This document shows positions 31,801 through 46,999 of a DNA stretch of 64,000 nucleotides, piece by piece. A model generated the notes under the pieces. That model searched no databases. It saw only the letters and a list, made by a program, of their open reading frames with translations, and was not told the DNA's origin. The position numbers and the translations under genes were made by a program. Source of the stretch: Ascoidea rubescens DSM 1968 (taxonomy: Eukaryota > Ascomycota > Saccharomycetes > Ascoideales > Ascoideaceae); assembly GCF_001661345.1 (NCBI RefSeq), contig NW_017962916.1, positions 381,369 through 445,368 on the forward strand. The letters run 5' to 3'. Every line of letters starts with the position of its first letter. Within the stretch, counting starts at the first letter, position 1.

Positions 31801-32099
31801 TATCTTAATAGTTCGTGTTGATTTACCTGATTGTCAGAGGTTGCTTACGGTTCATGGTGGATATGTCTTGAGCCTTGCTACTGTCGTCATTGTTTTCTTG
31901 TGACGTTGGCAATTCTAAATCAGATCTTTAAAAGCTGGCTATCGGCCTCTTCAATCTTTCACTTTCAATAATATTCATTTTTTCAATATAAATCATCGAT
32001 CGCTTGGACATTCGCTACGGCGTATAATACAACGGGGTGTTGTCTCTATTCGCTCATAATATATTTGGTGACCAACTATATAAGAAGGGGAAACGTAAT

Positions 32100-35000
32100 A
32101 CAAATCACCATCTTATTGATCAGCCGACTTGGTTAAATTGCAGAGCGCCACAAACGCAAGTCATTTACACACAGCAACGGACCGAATGTAAACCTCCGAG
32201 TGCCTCACCGCAGCCCCATTTATGGCAGTGGCCTGATTTCACTCGAACCGGTCATTGAATTTAAAGTTCTTATTGAAGCTGCAAGCGACCGTTGAAGTTG
32301 GCGGAGCGGTTACAACCCTGGAATGCAATTGATGTTTCCGACGGATTGGTTCACGTGTGCAATGAAGTGCGTTCCTATCCCAACCACCGCTTTCCACAAG
32401 GAATCATTTTGGGGTGCGAAAAATGGGTGATGTTAAATACAGGCATGTCCGATGCACTACGAAGCGCCTTCTAAAAGTTGAAGCAAGGATGCTTCCGGAC
32501 ATGCACGGCTGGGTGCGGAAGAATGTTACTGCTTATTTTGTTACCTTTTTGGTTGCGAATATCCATTTCACTGCATCATTGTGCAGGCTTGAATCATATA
32601 CTCCTGAATGAAATCACATGTTAAACGACAATACAAAACTGAATAATCAAATGGTAAGCAACTCAAATTGAAATTCAGTATTTTATAGTAACAAGTTAAT
32701 CGTTTGTAAAATGAATAGAAACCCATTAATACTATCAAATTCTTTCTTTTGTAGAAATAATTTAGCAGCTGTTCTTCACTCAATAATATAACCACAATAT
32801 AGCTTATCTAACATGGAACTAAGCAAACAATAATAATCAAATACAACCAAAGCTACCTAAACTCCAAAGCAAAACTATCTGCAATTCATCTTTTGAAGCT
32901 ATCTATTACGGTTTTTGAACACTTGAGCGCTTAGCGCTTTCTTGAAAAGCCCAGCAGCATTACTTTTACTATCATCTATTTCAACTGAAACCGCAAAGTT
33001 GCACTACTCCCTTTTAAGGAGATAACTAATTTATTTATGCCTGGCGCTCTGTGAGTAATGGGAAGGGTAGCAAAGTTGGTAAAAGTATTGTTGTCGCGTC
33101 ATGCAATTGGATTTCGAATCTTGTAGCAATGGACTTGACGACCTGCATTTGTAACACAGCATTTTTGAGTTCTTCTTCGTGTGATGTATTCAGTTTCACA
33201 TAAAAGCAAGAGCAATCTCCGCTGGTGTTTGGAAATTGATGTGAGAGGATTTTGATTAAAGAGGAACATATATCCAGCATCTGAATTCCGAGGAGCAACG
33301 TTTCCGACCCAATCACTCACTGAGTATCCAATTAACTCAACTGATGGACCGACTATGAATTGACCTGTTAATTGGTTTTAATTAAAAAATCTTAAGACTG
33401 ATCAGCGCAATTTAAATGGATCTTGAATGCTAATCCATGATATCAATTGTGTATCACAGCGATAGAAACAATATGAAATGGTAAACAATTTGTAGCGAAA
33501 CGCAACGAATCAACAATTGCTGTGGAAAATCATGTTCTTCAATTACTTACCTTTGTCCCATCGTTTTCAAGTAACATCATGTATGAGTTCTTCATCATAC
33601 GTAGAACCTGCAAATGAGTCTCATTGACTTTATTCTCTTCCACCATCATTTAGATGTAGGTTTTTAGGAATGCGAACGATCTTTGTTAATTTGTGCAAGG
33701 TTAATTCCAAGAAACCTACGAGAAATCTTTCCAAGTTGTTTCTATTGGAACAATCAACTCATACAGAACTTGAGTCGCTTCTCCAATAGATCCGATGAAC
33801 CGGCATTGACTAATTTATTTGCATATAATCCAAGCATTCCGTGGTGTTGGTTCGTTAAATAATTCAACAGATCTGGTTCATTGAAATCTCTATCGAAGTC
33901 TAACAATTAAAACCTGTTGAACATCCCTTTGTACCAAGAAAAGATCAATGTTTGAGTTCATAAATCGATTTGTAAATAGTGCAAAAGCTCAGAGGATTCT
34001 AAGCAGTATCAAATCCAGAATGATGGTTGCTGAAATTTCAGCGCCCATAAAGTCGCAATGAAATACTGTTGCAGCTGCCATTTCATCATTCTTCAATGAC
34101 GCTGAAGTTGCAACAGCAAAAAGCAGTTTAGCAGTTTCATACCCTATCTCTGGAATATATCTTTTGGTATATTGAATTCCATCCTGCTAAAAGGTTTTTT
34201 GAGGATGTAGTCTGATTTGTCAAAATCACAAATTGGTGCTGATTTCATTGTAAACCCTCAAGGGCAGCAAGAGGTGTCTTCCCAGAGGGGACACCAAGCA
34301 ATTGGTAACTATTTTTGTCAAGCGTTGTCTAGATTTGCGAATGACAAGCAACTTCTGAGACTGGGTCTGCATGTACTGGTTAAACAGTAGTAGGCCCAAT
34401 TAGATCAACGGCCAAATATGTCATAGAAGACCGCGCTTTATTGATATCCGTTAAGTTAATTGCAAATCATTAGGTACTTTTTCAATTTAATGCAGATGAC
34501 GGTGAGATTCGGTAATGGTTCCAGCAAGTTGATCCTTATAAGACTCCGTACCTGGTCAGGATGAGAAGTTTCACAGGTTTGATTTGTGGATTGAATTAAA
34601 TATTTCAACTCCAATTCACTGAATTTGCCCGAAACTCTTTGTCATCGATACCATTATTCTTTTGATGATTTACGCCGATGTCAATATATTCATCTTGCGC
34701 ATTGGATTTGGTGTATAACGTTCTGCTTGTACCATTTGTATTTGTGTCATCTTCTGATTGTTTGCAGTGGAGAGATTTCTCCCCATAACACCAGTGGCTT
34801 TAAATACAACCCTAACGGCAAAAAGGGATTACTGCTCCAATAGCAAACAAATGATACAGATCTAAAAAAATATTTGATTTCATCAAACCCACAAGACGAA
34901 ATGACAACAACACGGCTATTATGAGGATTGTACTCTCTGTAAGCTTTTCTTCAAATGTCGGAAGTAAGAAAAACGATGAGGACACTCGTATCCCATGACT

Positions 35001-36880
35001 TGGTTTAGGCTGATTTGCTTGAGAATGATGTCATACGCAGCACATCCAAACACCTTTACAGTAGCGCAAGTTGCTTTTCTCCACTGGGGAATCCCAGAGA
35101 AATAGTCAAAGATGCCAATGTTTATTCAAATCAAATTCATCAAATCCATTGCACAATCCACACCAATATTTAAGAACTGATAATCACCAATAGTTCTAAA
35201 TAACATGGTCTTGTTTTTTGTTATGTTTCTATCTTCTACCGCTGTGGATCTTCTTTCGGATGAGACCCATAGGCGGCTGACAATCCATGTTCGATCGCAT
35301 CAAAATGACAACAATCTTTTATCAGATTTGAATCAAACTCTTTCGCAGATCGAGCACTACATACAATATTATGTGATAATCGTTCCGTAAATTCAATATA
35401 TCATACCTTCGTCGCAACAGTTAATGGTCGTGCAGCGATCGCTGGAGCAGCAATCTCTCTTGAGTAATCATTAATAATGGTGAGAAAATAACCACCCTCT
35501 CAGGAATAAAAGCAGGGACTGGCTCAACAATATCAGCATGAAGAACAGCAAATCCAGCGGTACATGATTAGCACCCGATTTATCAGCTGTATTTATCTCT
35601 TTTCCTTTTAAACGAAGCTCACAAATTGAAGAAACAGAAGTGATGCCATGGATGTTCGATAGTTGTCTTTTGACAATTTCGCTTTACTGACTCAGGGGCT
35701 GACGCAAAATTGCACTCGTTTCTGCCACACAAATGGGGGAAAGAACGTTTGATGAAATTCTCAAGCGGCTCTCTTACCAACTAATACACCATTTATATAT
35801 TCACCAATTTTTCTGAATGAAAAGCGGGCACTTCCTTTCTAGCAGCTGAGAATGAAATGAATTTTCCACGATGTGGCGCAGAGATAGCATTCTCTAATGT
35901 TTCTCCTTTTGGAAGCATCAAAGTTGCACTACTATTGTAAACCACATGCAATCTCCAATTCCAACATATTGACCTAAATGAGAATTAATGTCCCTGAACC
36001 AATTTGGGAAAGCACAATTATGTAGGGAAGCACCGCGATCGTAATAGAACGGTTACCCGTTGAAGATAAGTTTGTTCATTCATTATTGAACGACCAAGAA
36101 AGCCCCGACTCATGAACTTTGGTGGCATCCAGGAAGGCCGAAGGAGCGAAACCATCGCCTGAAGCGGATGGTGCAGCTGGAACTGTCGGTAGTGCCGAAT
36201 ACTCACTAGCGAATAGTCAACTTTTGCCACAACGATGGAATCTAATTCCATTCTGTTTTTGCTTTTTGAATTGTTCTAGACCAGTTGACACCAACCCAGG
36301 TAAGCCTGAACTACATGCGAATAGACCCTCTCCAAGTTTATTTGCGAGAACGTTTCCATCAGAGCATGAATCTTTTTTAGAAGCAGTAAATTGATTAAGA
36401 CCTTGTGCAACGTATATGGACTGGGAAACCGAAGCGACGTAAAGATTTCCGGCATCTTGATGAGCATTGTCAACATTGAGAGTACTTCAATTGAACTGAT
36501 CAAGAAATTTATTTAATCACTCTTATTAGATTATGTATTTCGTTTCTTAATCAAAGTAAGTCGCCTGGTCACAATAGTAGACATATCAACATTAAAAGGT
36601 GGATGAAGTAATTGTCAGTCTTCAAATACTTGAAATTCATTCCACTTATTCTATAGCTCCTCGCTCAATAAAGTCAAAACTAATCCGCCAGAATCCAACA
36701 GATTGCAAGTGGAAGCCAAGGACACGTTATGATTGTTCGACAGTTGATCTTCAGCATCAATAACTCTTTTTTTGATAATGCCTTGAACCAGCGGACCGAA
36801 CCCAGGAGCTTCAAGAATCAAGGCCGAAATTCATGTAGCGCACTTTCCACCTTCTATTGATGTAGCACGTCAATGACATT
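32100..36880 (-). mobile_element. Copia-type LTR retrotransposon relic (copy C)
   Basis: Fossil copia-type element on the minus strand. Parts from right to left: zinc-knuckle remnant (36.21 kb), protease with YYDRGASLHN (36.03), integrase region (35.1-35.7), reverse transcriptase with IPEIGYETAKLLFAVA and CDFMGAE (34.03-34.2), RNase H with SDWVGN and CETEYI (33.15-33.32), then LTR-like DNA (32.1-32.6) sharing GAGCGCCAC with copy A. Many breaks, old; tail to tail with P1. Ends approximate. Confidence 0.8.
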
Positions 36881-36889
36881 ATAGTGAGG

Positions 36890-39800
36890 TGAGAAATCAT
36901 ATGAAGACGATGAAAGTAAGGAAGGCCACTACAGAAATATATGGAAAACTGATTTCCAGCGTTGAGCTTCACGGCAGCACACCGGTGGCAGACACCGACG
37001 CACCGAATGCAGCCATCGAATCAGTTCTTAGCTGCCCTCCTTATCCCAGTCACTGGACCTTAGCCATTTGGCTCGATGTTGTCAAACAAATATGAGACCC
37101 TCCTTTCGACCGTTCCTGTTGCACAGGCCCCTAGCATTTGTGAGGGTGAAACATACTAACGAATGATGTGCTCGCGGGCACAGTAGAATGGGTTCTAATC
37201 TGAACGAGTCTATTTTGAGAGATTAGATCTTGGAGTAGCAAAATGTTCTCTTTTTGATATTCTGGGATATCTCTTGCTCTTGGAAGATCGTTCCTGCCTC
37301 TGAAGCATTGTGACATCGCAAGATTTTCTTCATTGCCCGTCAAGAAAGACACTCGGCCTGTTTGACCGTTATATTATTTGTTTGTTCGCGGACTCCCATT
37401 TCTTTGAATCGCTGATAAGGGTGCAATGCTGGACTGGTTTAAAACATCTACCGCCAATGATCAATAAACGATTAAGGAAAACAAACAATAAACAAATCAG
37501 AAGTTAAAGCAAGTTTTTAATTAAACAACTTTAGCAGTTGGTAAATACGAAAAATAATTTTTAATGCTATCAAATTCTAATTGTTGCAACAATAAAATTA
37601 CCCCGACCAGTCAAACATATCTATCACAATAATTTGGCATATTCAACACGAAATGATATAAGCTGCATCGATATCATGAAGCCAAATAGACCTGATGAAC
37701 TTAAGCACCACCCTCATTGATTAATTCATTGAAGCAACTCATTCAAATAAATTAACAGCGGAACTGTAAGCGCCTTCGCGAACGTATCCAGAACAGTACT
37801 TGCTCTCTCGACTCGGGACAAAGTAGACCCAACAACGCACAACTTTTTTATTAATTGACTCCTGCCTAAAATAAGCTTGGTGATTCAGTGATTGGCTGGC
37901 TGGTTAGCCTAATTGATAGCAGAATTGATATCACAATGTATATTCACCTATTCAACATTTTTGGCGATGCATTTGAAGGCCGGCGTTGGATCCACTGCTT
38001 CTTTGATTGCTTCTGCTTGTAGAACGTTCTCCACTAGACTGGTCTGCAAGACTTTTAAAGCCTGGTTCATTGTGTTTTAACTAAATAGATTTTCATAAAT
38101 GGCAAGCGTATAAGCAGCTTCTCATTTACGATAACCAATTTTTTCCGGCTAACTAATGTCAGAGTAACCAACTAACTTAACTGAGGAGGCAGGAGCGTAA
38201 TGCACAGATGAGGGGATTGATTTGAAATATCTTAAGACTTTGTCATCACACGTTTGATGGATTATGCACAGTGCAGCTAAATTTTGACTGGGTGCTCCAG
38301 TAGCAAAAAGAATATCCTTCCCTAATTAGTATGGAGCGTAAATCAACCATGCCTCAATTGATCCGTAACTTCATCACCTTTCAAATATCAACTCTCAGGC
38401 GTCTGCTTCAGCAGCACCTTCCACAGGTTATTCTTCATCGGTGTTGCTTCCGATATCCCCTCAGCTGTTTCAAACTGATGAGACATCCGACTGACGTAAG
38501 TCATCATAGATAGAAAGAATCTTTCCTTGCCTTGAGCTTCTTAAAGTTTAGATGAAGGACCTGGAATTACTCCCTGATTTTCATTTTAGAAAAAGGAACT
38601 GTGATATGATTTCACCAGCTTGACCATTGCAACTCGTGATTCGGAAATAATACAACTATTCAGGTATTATCCTGTAGTGCAGTGGGGTTTGGTCGTTTAC
38701 AAATAAAGCCCACTATGCTCAGCTGAAGTTTTTGAGCACCAAACAATTTGTGTGGGATGAACATCTTCCTCTTCCCACTTGGAAGAGCTTGATTTGGTTC
38801 ATAAATTCATTGGTGTAACTTGCAAACTATCAGAATAAACTCAGCATCAACGAATCGTGCTCGTTACCTTTTGTGGTTTTCGGCCTCGAAATCACTCACA
38901 AGAATAGCTGTTGTCTCTATCATTTAATGAAAAATGAGTCACTTTGATTCTGCTACAGAAAGACTTTCACCAACAATTCTATAGCAAGCTACAGGAATGA
39001 TAGCCTCAGGAAAAGCGATACCTTCAACAGCAGAGAAGGTTGAGCAAATAGTCTGCATTTCGAAAATCACCAGTTAAGGCGGACATTACTACGAACATAA
39101 ACCACAGCGACAGGTCCTATATCAAAAAATGATTAACCATCAAGTGGAAATTATTATCATTTATTGCCTGAAGCTCTGTTTGAGAAGCAATCTTCCCGAT
39201 TCGATTTGCAGGATATTTTTCACGGTATTAGCGGCAGTAATCGCAGCAGCCCAAGATGTCACAGATAAAATTTTCTTGATGGTATCTCTTTAAGCATTTG
39301 TAAGCCGTGTTGTACACTCAAAACAACGTTCAGATCTGCTCAATGCTGGCTTCTCGTTCAGCGTGTTGCTCTTTAGCACATTCATCATCAGTGTCTGCGT
39401 CGGCAACTTTATAACCATGATCTGTGCGTTCAACAAATTCCGTTGATCCAATTGATTGTGCTTGAATCTAACTGATTGGTATTAAGTCCATAATGTTGCT
39501 ATTACTGGGGCTGATGTGAGTCTATATATCATCCGCATTGAAGTAAGCATGTGATCTATCATGTGAAACCAATGCTGTTGTATCTTTGAGATTGATAGCA
39601 GTGGAAAGATGATGCCCCCTAATCACAACAGCAATGGGTGCAATAAGGACCACAGATGTAGTTGTTGGTTTAAATGAGCCAGATGATAGTGCTTTTAATC
39701 GATGTTTGCTTTTGATCAACCGACCACAAAAACTGACAAGAGCAACGCTCATACGTATATTGTACAGGAGGTATGTTTTTCCACTCAAATGGCAGCCGTC

Positions 39801-41870
39801 AAGAGACATCGGTAATTGTATCACGAAATGGATTTCGCTGATTTCTTTGAGAAAGATAGCGTTAGCAAGACATCCAAACACCTTCAACATATCGCAAGTT
39901 CATTTTGCCGTGGCGTGGTTTAAATGAGTGAGTTGAGAGATCACATTGTTTTGTGGAAATCTAATTTGTGGAAAACATGGCGGAATTCAAAGCCACATTA
40001 GAGAAGTTATCAGCACCAATAGTTTCAAATGACATCATTTTGGCATTTTCAATAACCAATTCTACAACCTTCAGCAACACATTTTGATGAGACTCAGACG
40101 AAGCACACATTTGTTGGTTGATTATTCGAATGTGACTAAACTCTTTGAAATCTTTCATGCAATCTCGCTATCTGATTAAGACAAATGATCCGTTCGATCT
40201 AATAATGGTTTAGTAGTTTTAATTCGATATAGCAACCTGGCAATTGTTAATGGTGAGGCAACAGTGGGAGCAAATCCACCATATTTGGGCGATCATCAAC
40301 AATGGGAAAAAGTAACGACTCTGATGAGCAGCAACAACTGGCATTGGCCCAACAATATCGACACGAATAAAACCAACAGATCCAATGTCCTGTTTTTTAA
40401 GAATATATTAGTAATTGTGGTCGGATTTCGCATGCGAGAAGACTCAGATTTTGAGCCGCCCGCTAAACAAATGCTATAAATGATGGCAATTCCTTTTGGA
40501 GGATTCTCATTAATGATAAAACCTCCAAGCCAGTTTGAAGTAATTGACCTAACGGCGGATGGGGCAACGAGTGCTCAATAATACTGAAGCTCCTTTCTTA
40601 GTAGCCAATAGACCAGTCACTTCAAGCAGCTCTGCTTGGAATGAAACAGCACCACTTCATGTGCAGCAGCGGAGACTACAATCTAGTTTGCTGCTTGGGG
40701 AAAATAAAGAAGGTTGTCTTATTATGATGCAATAAAATGCTTCATAAAGAAAATGCCTTCGACATCAACGATTGAATAGTGAATACCACCAATGGGAGCT
40801 CAATTGCAAGTCAAGCAGGAGAATGAATAAGTTATAACTGAAGAATGTTGAGAAGCACCGCAATCAATATGTCAATGTTTCCAACTCAACATCGGCTTGC
40901 TGTCATTTCTCAACAGCGAAGCAAGCATCAATTTTTCAATCTTGAGTGCTTTCAAATATTCTACAGCAGGAAAAGCTTCGGCAGGTGCTGATGAGTCAGC
41001 AGGAACTGCACGTGATCACAAACACTCACTTGCAAAAGTCCACTTGGGTGGAACGAATCCAGGTCATTCATTTTGGATTTGCCGTGTTGAATGGTTCTTT
41101 TACAACAGAGGCTAATCCTGTTGATCGTCCCCTACCTGCAAATCAATCATCGCCAAGATGTCAGAGCAAAGTCGTTGCATCGGTGAATCGAATTCAATGG
41201 GGGTCCCTAAATTGAGTATGAAATCTTTCAGGGTAGGTGGTGTCAAAAACAAAAGCAGCATAGGCAATCGCAGCAGCTTAATCATCATTGAAAACAAAGA
41301 AAATAGTGCAATAGAGCTTATTGCAATTGATTTGTAATTACTGGCATTGAATAATGAATTAAGTCATTTAAGAGGAGTAAGTGACCCGGTCAAAGTAATT
41401 CTAGCTTCAACTGCAATAGAACCAAGCAGCTTCTCCATTTACAATAGTACTTCACAGCCATACCATCAATTGTGCACCACTTTTTTCAATTCAGCAGTAA
41501 ATGGCACGCCAGCAACCATCGCTTTGCAGATGGATTGCACAGCAACCGTATCACTGTGCGAATGAGTATCAACAGCATGAATACCATTTCCTTTCAAAAA
41601 GGTTGAAACAGTAGACTTAAGTTAGCGGTTTTGAGATTTTAGACCAAAACTCCAACTGCAAAGTTAGCAGCATTCATTTGTTTCTCAGATTCATGCTAGC
41701 AGCTATTCTCAATTTGCCCTTTATCTGTTGTGGCAAATACAACATAATTAAATAATGAGAAGAGGTGCTTAAAATGATGAATCACCTGGATTTGCACATT
41801 TGGCCGCTGAGAATCGCCCCCAGAATGATTTGGCGATTCTGAGTGATCCAACCCACTACTATATGATAGG
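36890..41870 (-). mobile_element. Copia-type LTR retrotransposon relic (copy D)
   Basis: Fossil copia-type element on the minus strand. Parts from right to left: zinc-knuckle remnant (41.03 kb), protease with HIDCGASQHS (40.85), integrase (39.95-40.5), LKVFGCLANAI and GKTYLLYN (39.75-39.89), reverse transcriptase with FSAVEGIAFPEA (near 39.03), RNase H end with FAKALTVPLLIYLNELLQ (37.72-37.8), and a 3' LTR (37.0-37.5). It has the clearest ending of the set. Many breaks; old. Confidence 0.82.
37080..37500 (-). repeat. LTR-like segment (3' side of copy D)
   Basis: Two blocks recur elsewhere: GGGCACAGTAGAATGGGTTC near 37.16 kb matches the copy B LTR, and CGGCCTGTTT to CGGACTCCCATTTCTTTGA (37.35-37.42) matches CGGCCTGTTT and CGGCCACTCCCATTTTTCTGA near 47.41-47.47 in copy E. 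Placed directly beyond the RNase H end. Confidence 0.55.
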
Positions 41871-41879
41871 GCCTGGCAA

Positions 41880-44800
41880 TTTCTATTTTTTGGTTCTCTC
41901 TTATAATCTCATTTCTTTAACTTACCATCTTGGATTTTCCAAAACCGATCATGATCCAAAGCTCTAACGTTTGCTTGGAAGAATTACAAAAATACTGCAT
42001 CCAGCTAACTTTACAATTTGGCCATTGGTCTACAATTTCTAGCAGATAATATTTTTCCGTTGGTTGAAGCCGTTATCAAAAAAGTGTAAGTTTTGCTAAT
42101 GATCTTAAGTCAGTCAACGTGAAAAATGATGTGGTTTCCATTTGCCACACGTTGGATACCACCGGAAGGGTTCCAGTTCTATCAGAAGAGGTGTTATAAG
42201 GGAAGGGGTGTAGCCGTAAGGTAAAAGTGAAATTGGCGAAGCTTTGTTGAATAAATAGAGATGAAAAGGTAATTATTATGTCTTTGTGACTTACTTCTTG
42301 TAAATGGCGAAGTACAATGTTTAAAAGAAGTGATTACAGTAAATTATTTAATGAACTCCAGTGGCATATTCTCAAGGACCACAGTGCTAATCTACTTAAC
42401 GCAATTTTCGAAGCTGGTTACGTTTTCCACAGTTCTCACGCCGAAATGGATCTTGCAGAATTTACAGTCCTTCACATAATACAATCCCTTATGCAAATGC
42501 TTTGTCCATTCATCTTTGTTGTGAGGTTTTTGCTGGCAACTGAGGCTGACCAATGTTAGTCAGTGCCAATAAGGAACCGTTCAAGAAGCTAAAACGACGA
42601 AGTGTGACATCCTCTCACTGTCAAATAATAGTACATTTGGCTGGTGATGGGTTAAAACAGAGGCCGGTCCCCTGGGAATAATGTTCTCCAACTGATAGTT
42701 TTGCTGCTGTGACGGATCGGAATGTCTGCGAAAGAAATCAATCTCTTATTGTTTTGTTTTTGGAAATACCTTTGAACGAGATGAAATATTCCAACCAGTT
42801 CCATTTTAATTGTGGTGATTCTCAAAATATTTATGGCTTTGATTATGTATTCCGGCAATTATCCTCCCATCGAGGTCTGATTGGTGTCGGTGTTTTACCA
42901 CCGTTCATCGGAATGCATCAGTACTCTGATGCTTTGGAATGATGAATCAATAGACAATGCTTTCTATGCTATCGATAGTGCAAACGTTCTTTGAAATTGT
43001 CCCCCTGCAATTAAATGGGCCTGGTTGATATTCAACAATGATTGTCATTACTATAATAGTGTTCGAGCTCGTAACAGAGGTGCTTAGCGACTACATGACG
43101 GACTCGATGTGCCGTCTGCGGTTGCGACAACTACTAAAACCTGGCATCAGTGTTTGGCTACCCGGATGAAACTGCTGCCAGAGAGAGAGCGGCCAATCAA
43201 AACATATCTCCAGCAAGTGGGTCAAAATATAAGTCTTGGCGAGAAGGAAAAGAAACTAAAATTTTTTTTATGTCTTTCGCAAGAAAGGCCACTGCTCCGC
43301 ATGGTTTTATCATGTTGATATTTTTTGGCTAATGCCACTTGTTCCTTCCGTTGAGACTGGTTATATGCGGATAATTGTTGATGATTACTCACGATATGTT
43401 GCTGTTCCTCCATTCACTATGCGAGCATTTCCTGCTTTTACGATTATATCTAATATTAAAATAAGTAAAGGATTATTGGATAAAAGGGCTCATACTGTCG
43501 GATTCGATGACGAGTTTTCATCTAAGCTGTGCAAATAGGTTTGTCAAACCAAATGAATGAAACATGAAAAGTCACCTTTTTGTGATTCTCGTCATGATGG
43601 GGTTGACCGGTGGCAAAGGCCAATGATCGCGAGGGCGACCACAATTTTGGTGGAAGGTCATTTTCTTGATTAATTCTGGAAAGAATAGGTGATGTGAGCA
43701 GCGCAATTGATCAATTTCTGTTCCGCAAAGACAGTAGTTCTGTGCACCATACCACTTGAGCTCTTTTTTAGAAGAAAATCAACTGATTCAATTGTGAGAG
43801 TGTATCTATCGGATCCTTATGCTGTAATTCCCAAGCAGTCAAGGGAACCGTGTAAGGTATTAGAATTGTCCTGTTGAACATGGTTGTCCACGACATGTGA
43901 AGAAAGTACTGCAGATACGACAATTTTCATTACAGCTGTCTTCTTGTCAGTTCTTGTCGCTTTGATGAAACCAAATTCTCGTGTTAAGATCGATTATTGG
44001 CTGTCGTTGAGAAATCAAATCTGTTTTCCGTTTGAGTTACAGCTATTGTTGATTGTGTTTAGAGGCGCGAACTCCGCCCTCTGCAACCAACGACGGTGAT
44101 AACAAAGCAGCAGTTGATTTAGTCCAAACAACAAAATGTAATACCAACTTGAGTGACGAGTCTAATGACATGAGCTCCGATATTGATGAAAAAGACTGTG
44201 TCCACCGCATCATATTTGTTCCTTAGGAGGCTGGTTCATCCACTGACGATATCGATGAGGTAGGTGTTCTAGAAACTACTGCAGAATCTCAAATTCACCA
44301 GTATTCTGAAAACTAAGATGTTTCTCGATAAGAACGTCGTGACTCTGAAAACCTACAGAAATAGATTTCTAAAGATTCAAAACATTCATTTATCAACCGG
44401 TCTGTTTAGACGTATTTGATGCTTCGGTTATTGCCGCTAGTAGTCTTCAACTACATCCTGTAGATACAATTGGCAATAACTCTTTTCAAGAGGAGCGCCA
44501 GGCAACCCATGATAGTAGTACCCATATCTTGGGTGACATTCCAGCTGGACAATACCTGCTGGGTGCCGTTCGGTCTGTTCAAATGGATCAGAACTTGGTG
44601 ATGATCATTTGCATGCCTGACCAGCTGCTACAAAGTTGTTTCAAATTAAGGAGTTGAACATTTTGAGTCATTCTGTCCAGTAATTTGATTGCAAAGTGCT
44701 CGAGTTTTTTGCGGTTGCACCGTCAACATGATCTAAGTAGTTTCAAGCGGATGTGACAACTGCAGGTTTTCGCACTGATATTTGCACCCAAACTCACAAG

Positions 44801-46950
44801 AAGGAACCTGCCGGATATGTTAGTAGTCGATATTGATGAAAAATGAAATTTACTCAAATCAAAATAAAGCCTAAGCAATCTGGTCGTAGATACAAGAAAA
44901 TCGTATATTTTTTGGAGTTGCTTTGGTTTCCCAAAGATTCTACTAAAGTAGGTGTATTCACTCGCTGAGCGAAACCGCACCAATGCATTCATCAATTCTC
45001 TGAACATATACAGTATATTTCAAAATCATTTTATTCAGTGATGGGCTTACTCATATCATATTTCAGTTGATTTTTTAAGCCGATTTATCTGGGAGTGAAT
45101 TTGAGTGATTTGTTGTACTAGATGTTTCTCAAAATACGAAGCAACATCTCTGACGATGGGTACTTACGTCAGTCTGATGGTTCTTCAGTTTAAAAAGTAT
45201 AACTTTGAATTGCTGACCACACCATTGATGATAATCTCCTATTAAATGGTTCTTGAAATGGATGGCACTGAGATATATGCTAAGAAGTTACGAGTGAATA
45301 AATCAATTGCTGCATCGATCCTTTCAGCTGCGAATCTTTCAGACAAGAGTATTTTCGCTACAATTAGTTGCCTCCTCGATACCTTGGTGCAGCATTGCGA
45401 AATCCAATTATGTTGTGGAAAATAGGTATTATGGTACTTAACGCCGAACTTATCAAACGTCGGTACCAATGCTGCTTCCTGAGTTAGGTTAGCTGGATAC
45501 TCTGATAATATTTGGGTGGAGACATTGAACATTATCAATTGCTTGCTGGGTTGATGTTTCACATCTGTCAAATGTCAATAGATTGGAACTCAAGCAAGTA
45601 CGCTTCGGTGGCCTTGCGAAATGCCGAACCAGATATAATTTACTTAGTGAAGCTCTCCAACAAGATATGATCTTAGTGCAATTGCTGAACTGCTTTCGTA
45701 GGAATACCCTTAACCTAATTAAATAATGTGATGACAATTCTGCTAGCACCTTGGCCATCTGACCGGTCACCCATCGAGATCACAACCATTCCTCAATTTA
45801 GAAACTCTTTATAAGAGGCTTGAGCCATGTTGGTGATACGTGGTTTAAGGCGCTTACTGTTCCGCTGTTGAATTTCGTGGATTGATTGTGGGTGATTCAA
45901 TTGTTCATAGTTGAATTTTTGTCGCTTAGGTGGTGTTGCATTTAAGAAAATACTGCTGATTACTCGGTTGTTTGATGAGTACGCTGAAGTACATCGTAAA
46001 ATTTGTTTCACTGATTGTGCTGATATTCCTTGCAGAACTGGTTTAGTTTGTTTATACTCCGCCATTTCTGTTGTTCTTTTCCAATTGAGTATCTTAATAT
46101 TGTGATGAACTTGCATCTATTTTTGATCTTTTTATAGATTTATTTTCTGATTCATCTATTTTCATTTTGCGGTTGATTATTCGTAGGAGACGATCATCGC
46201 GGTCTGGACAGTGGTTAGAAAAAATGGGTCGTTGCGAAAAGATCTTAGGCAGCAGATGAGCAGCCCGCGCAACGTTGTGACGCGCATGGAAGCAGGACTT
46301 GTCATGCCTGATTGGTTGAGAAGCTGGAAGAGTCTTTTTCGAGCAACTCACAGGCCACTGAATCAGATCCACGCATTGCTGTCACCACCCCATGTTTTCA
46401 TTTGACGCCCGTGCTCGTCACTCCCACCAACTTTACGTCGCTGGTATGCCGATCTCCGCATTTGATGCTGCGCACTCACACCATGTAATTGTTCAGCCAC
46501 GCCCAGCAATCATTTCAGGTTTTCAAAAATGGTGGACTACATTCACCTGCTCAGCTCACCAATGGTTGCCGCGTATCGCAGGCTGTTGTCTTTCTCCCGG
46601 ATATCATCTGTGGGGGTTTTTTCATTGGCCAGCGGTCGCCTTTCATGACGCTGTGCCATTAATGCCGGTTGCCTATTATCCGGGCAGCCGATATCTTTTA
46701 CCTCCTTTTTTTTTATTTCATCCGTTTCAAAATTGAATGACCATAGACTCGATACACCACCTCCACCCACGTTCTCCAAGTTTTCGGAAATGTGGTTACC
46801 GACTTTAGGAATGTTGTTGGGAGCTTCGAGTGCTTTTGATTCAGTCCATCTCTGCCAGTGATCTGCCTCCTCCCGCAATGCTGAGATTGAACTCAGTTCC
46901 CTAAAAATGAAGGAGGCTGAAGTTGGAAGTGCATTATCGTTTACGCAGGT
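41880..46950 (+). mobile_element. Copia-type LTR retrotransposon relic (copy P2)
   Basis: Fossil copia-type element on the plus strand. Parts: gag-like region (42.3-42.6 kb), protease with FHFNCGDSQNIYG (42.80-42.84), GAG-pre-integrase with FGYPDETAARER (43.15), integrase core with IIVDDYSRYVAV (43.37-43.41), reverse transcriptase with DVTTAGFRTDIC (44.75) and KPKQSGRRYKK (44.87), RNase H end with DDNSASTLAI and FKALTVPLLNFV (45.73-45.89), then LTR-like DNA to about 46.9. The V-D-D-Y-S integrase motif is the best single match in the region. Many breaks; old. Confidence 0.82.
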
Positions 46951-46999
46951 AAAAAACTATATTGGACAAACAACGAAAAACAGCTTGCCAGCCCCGTGT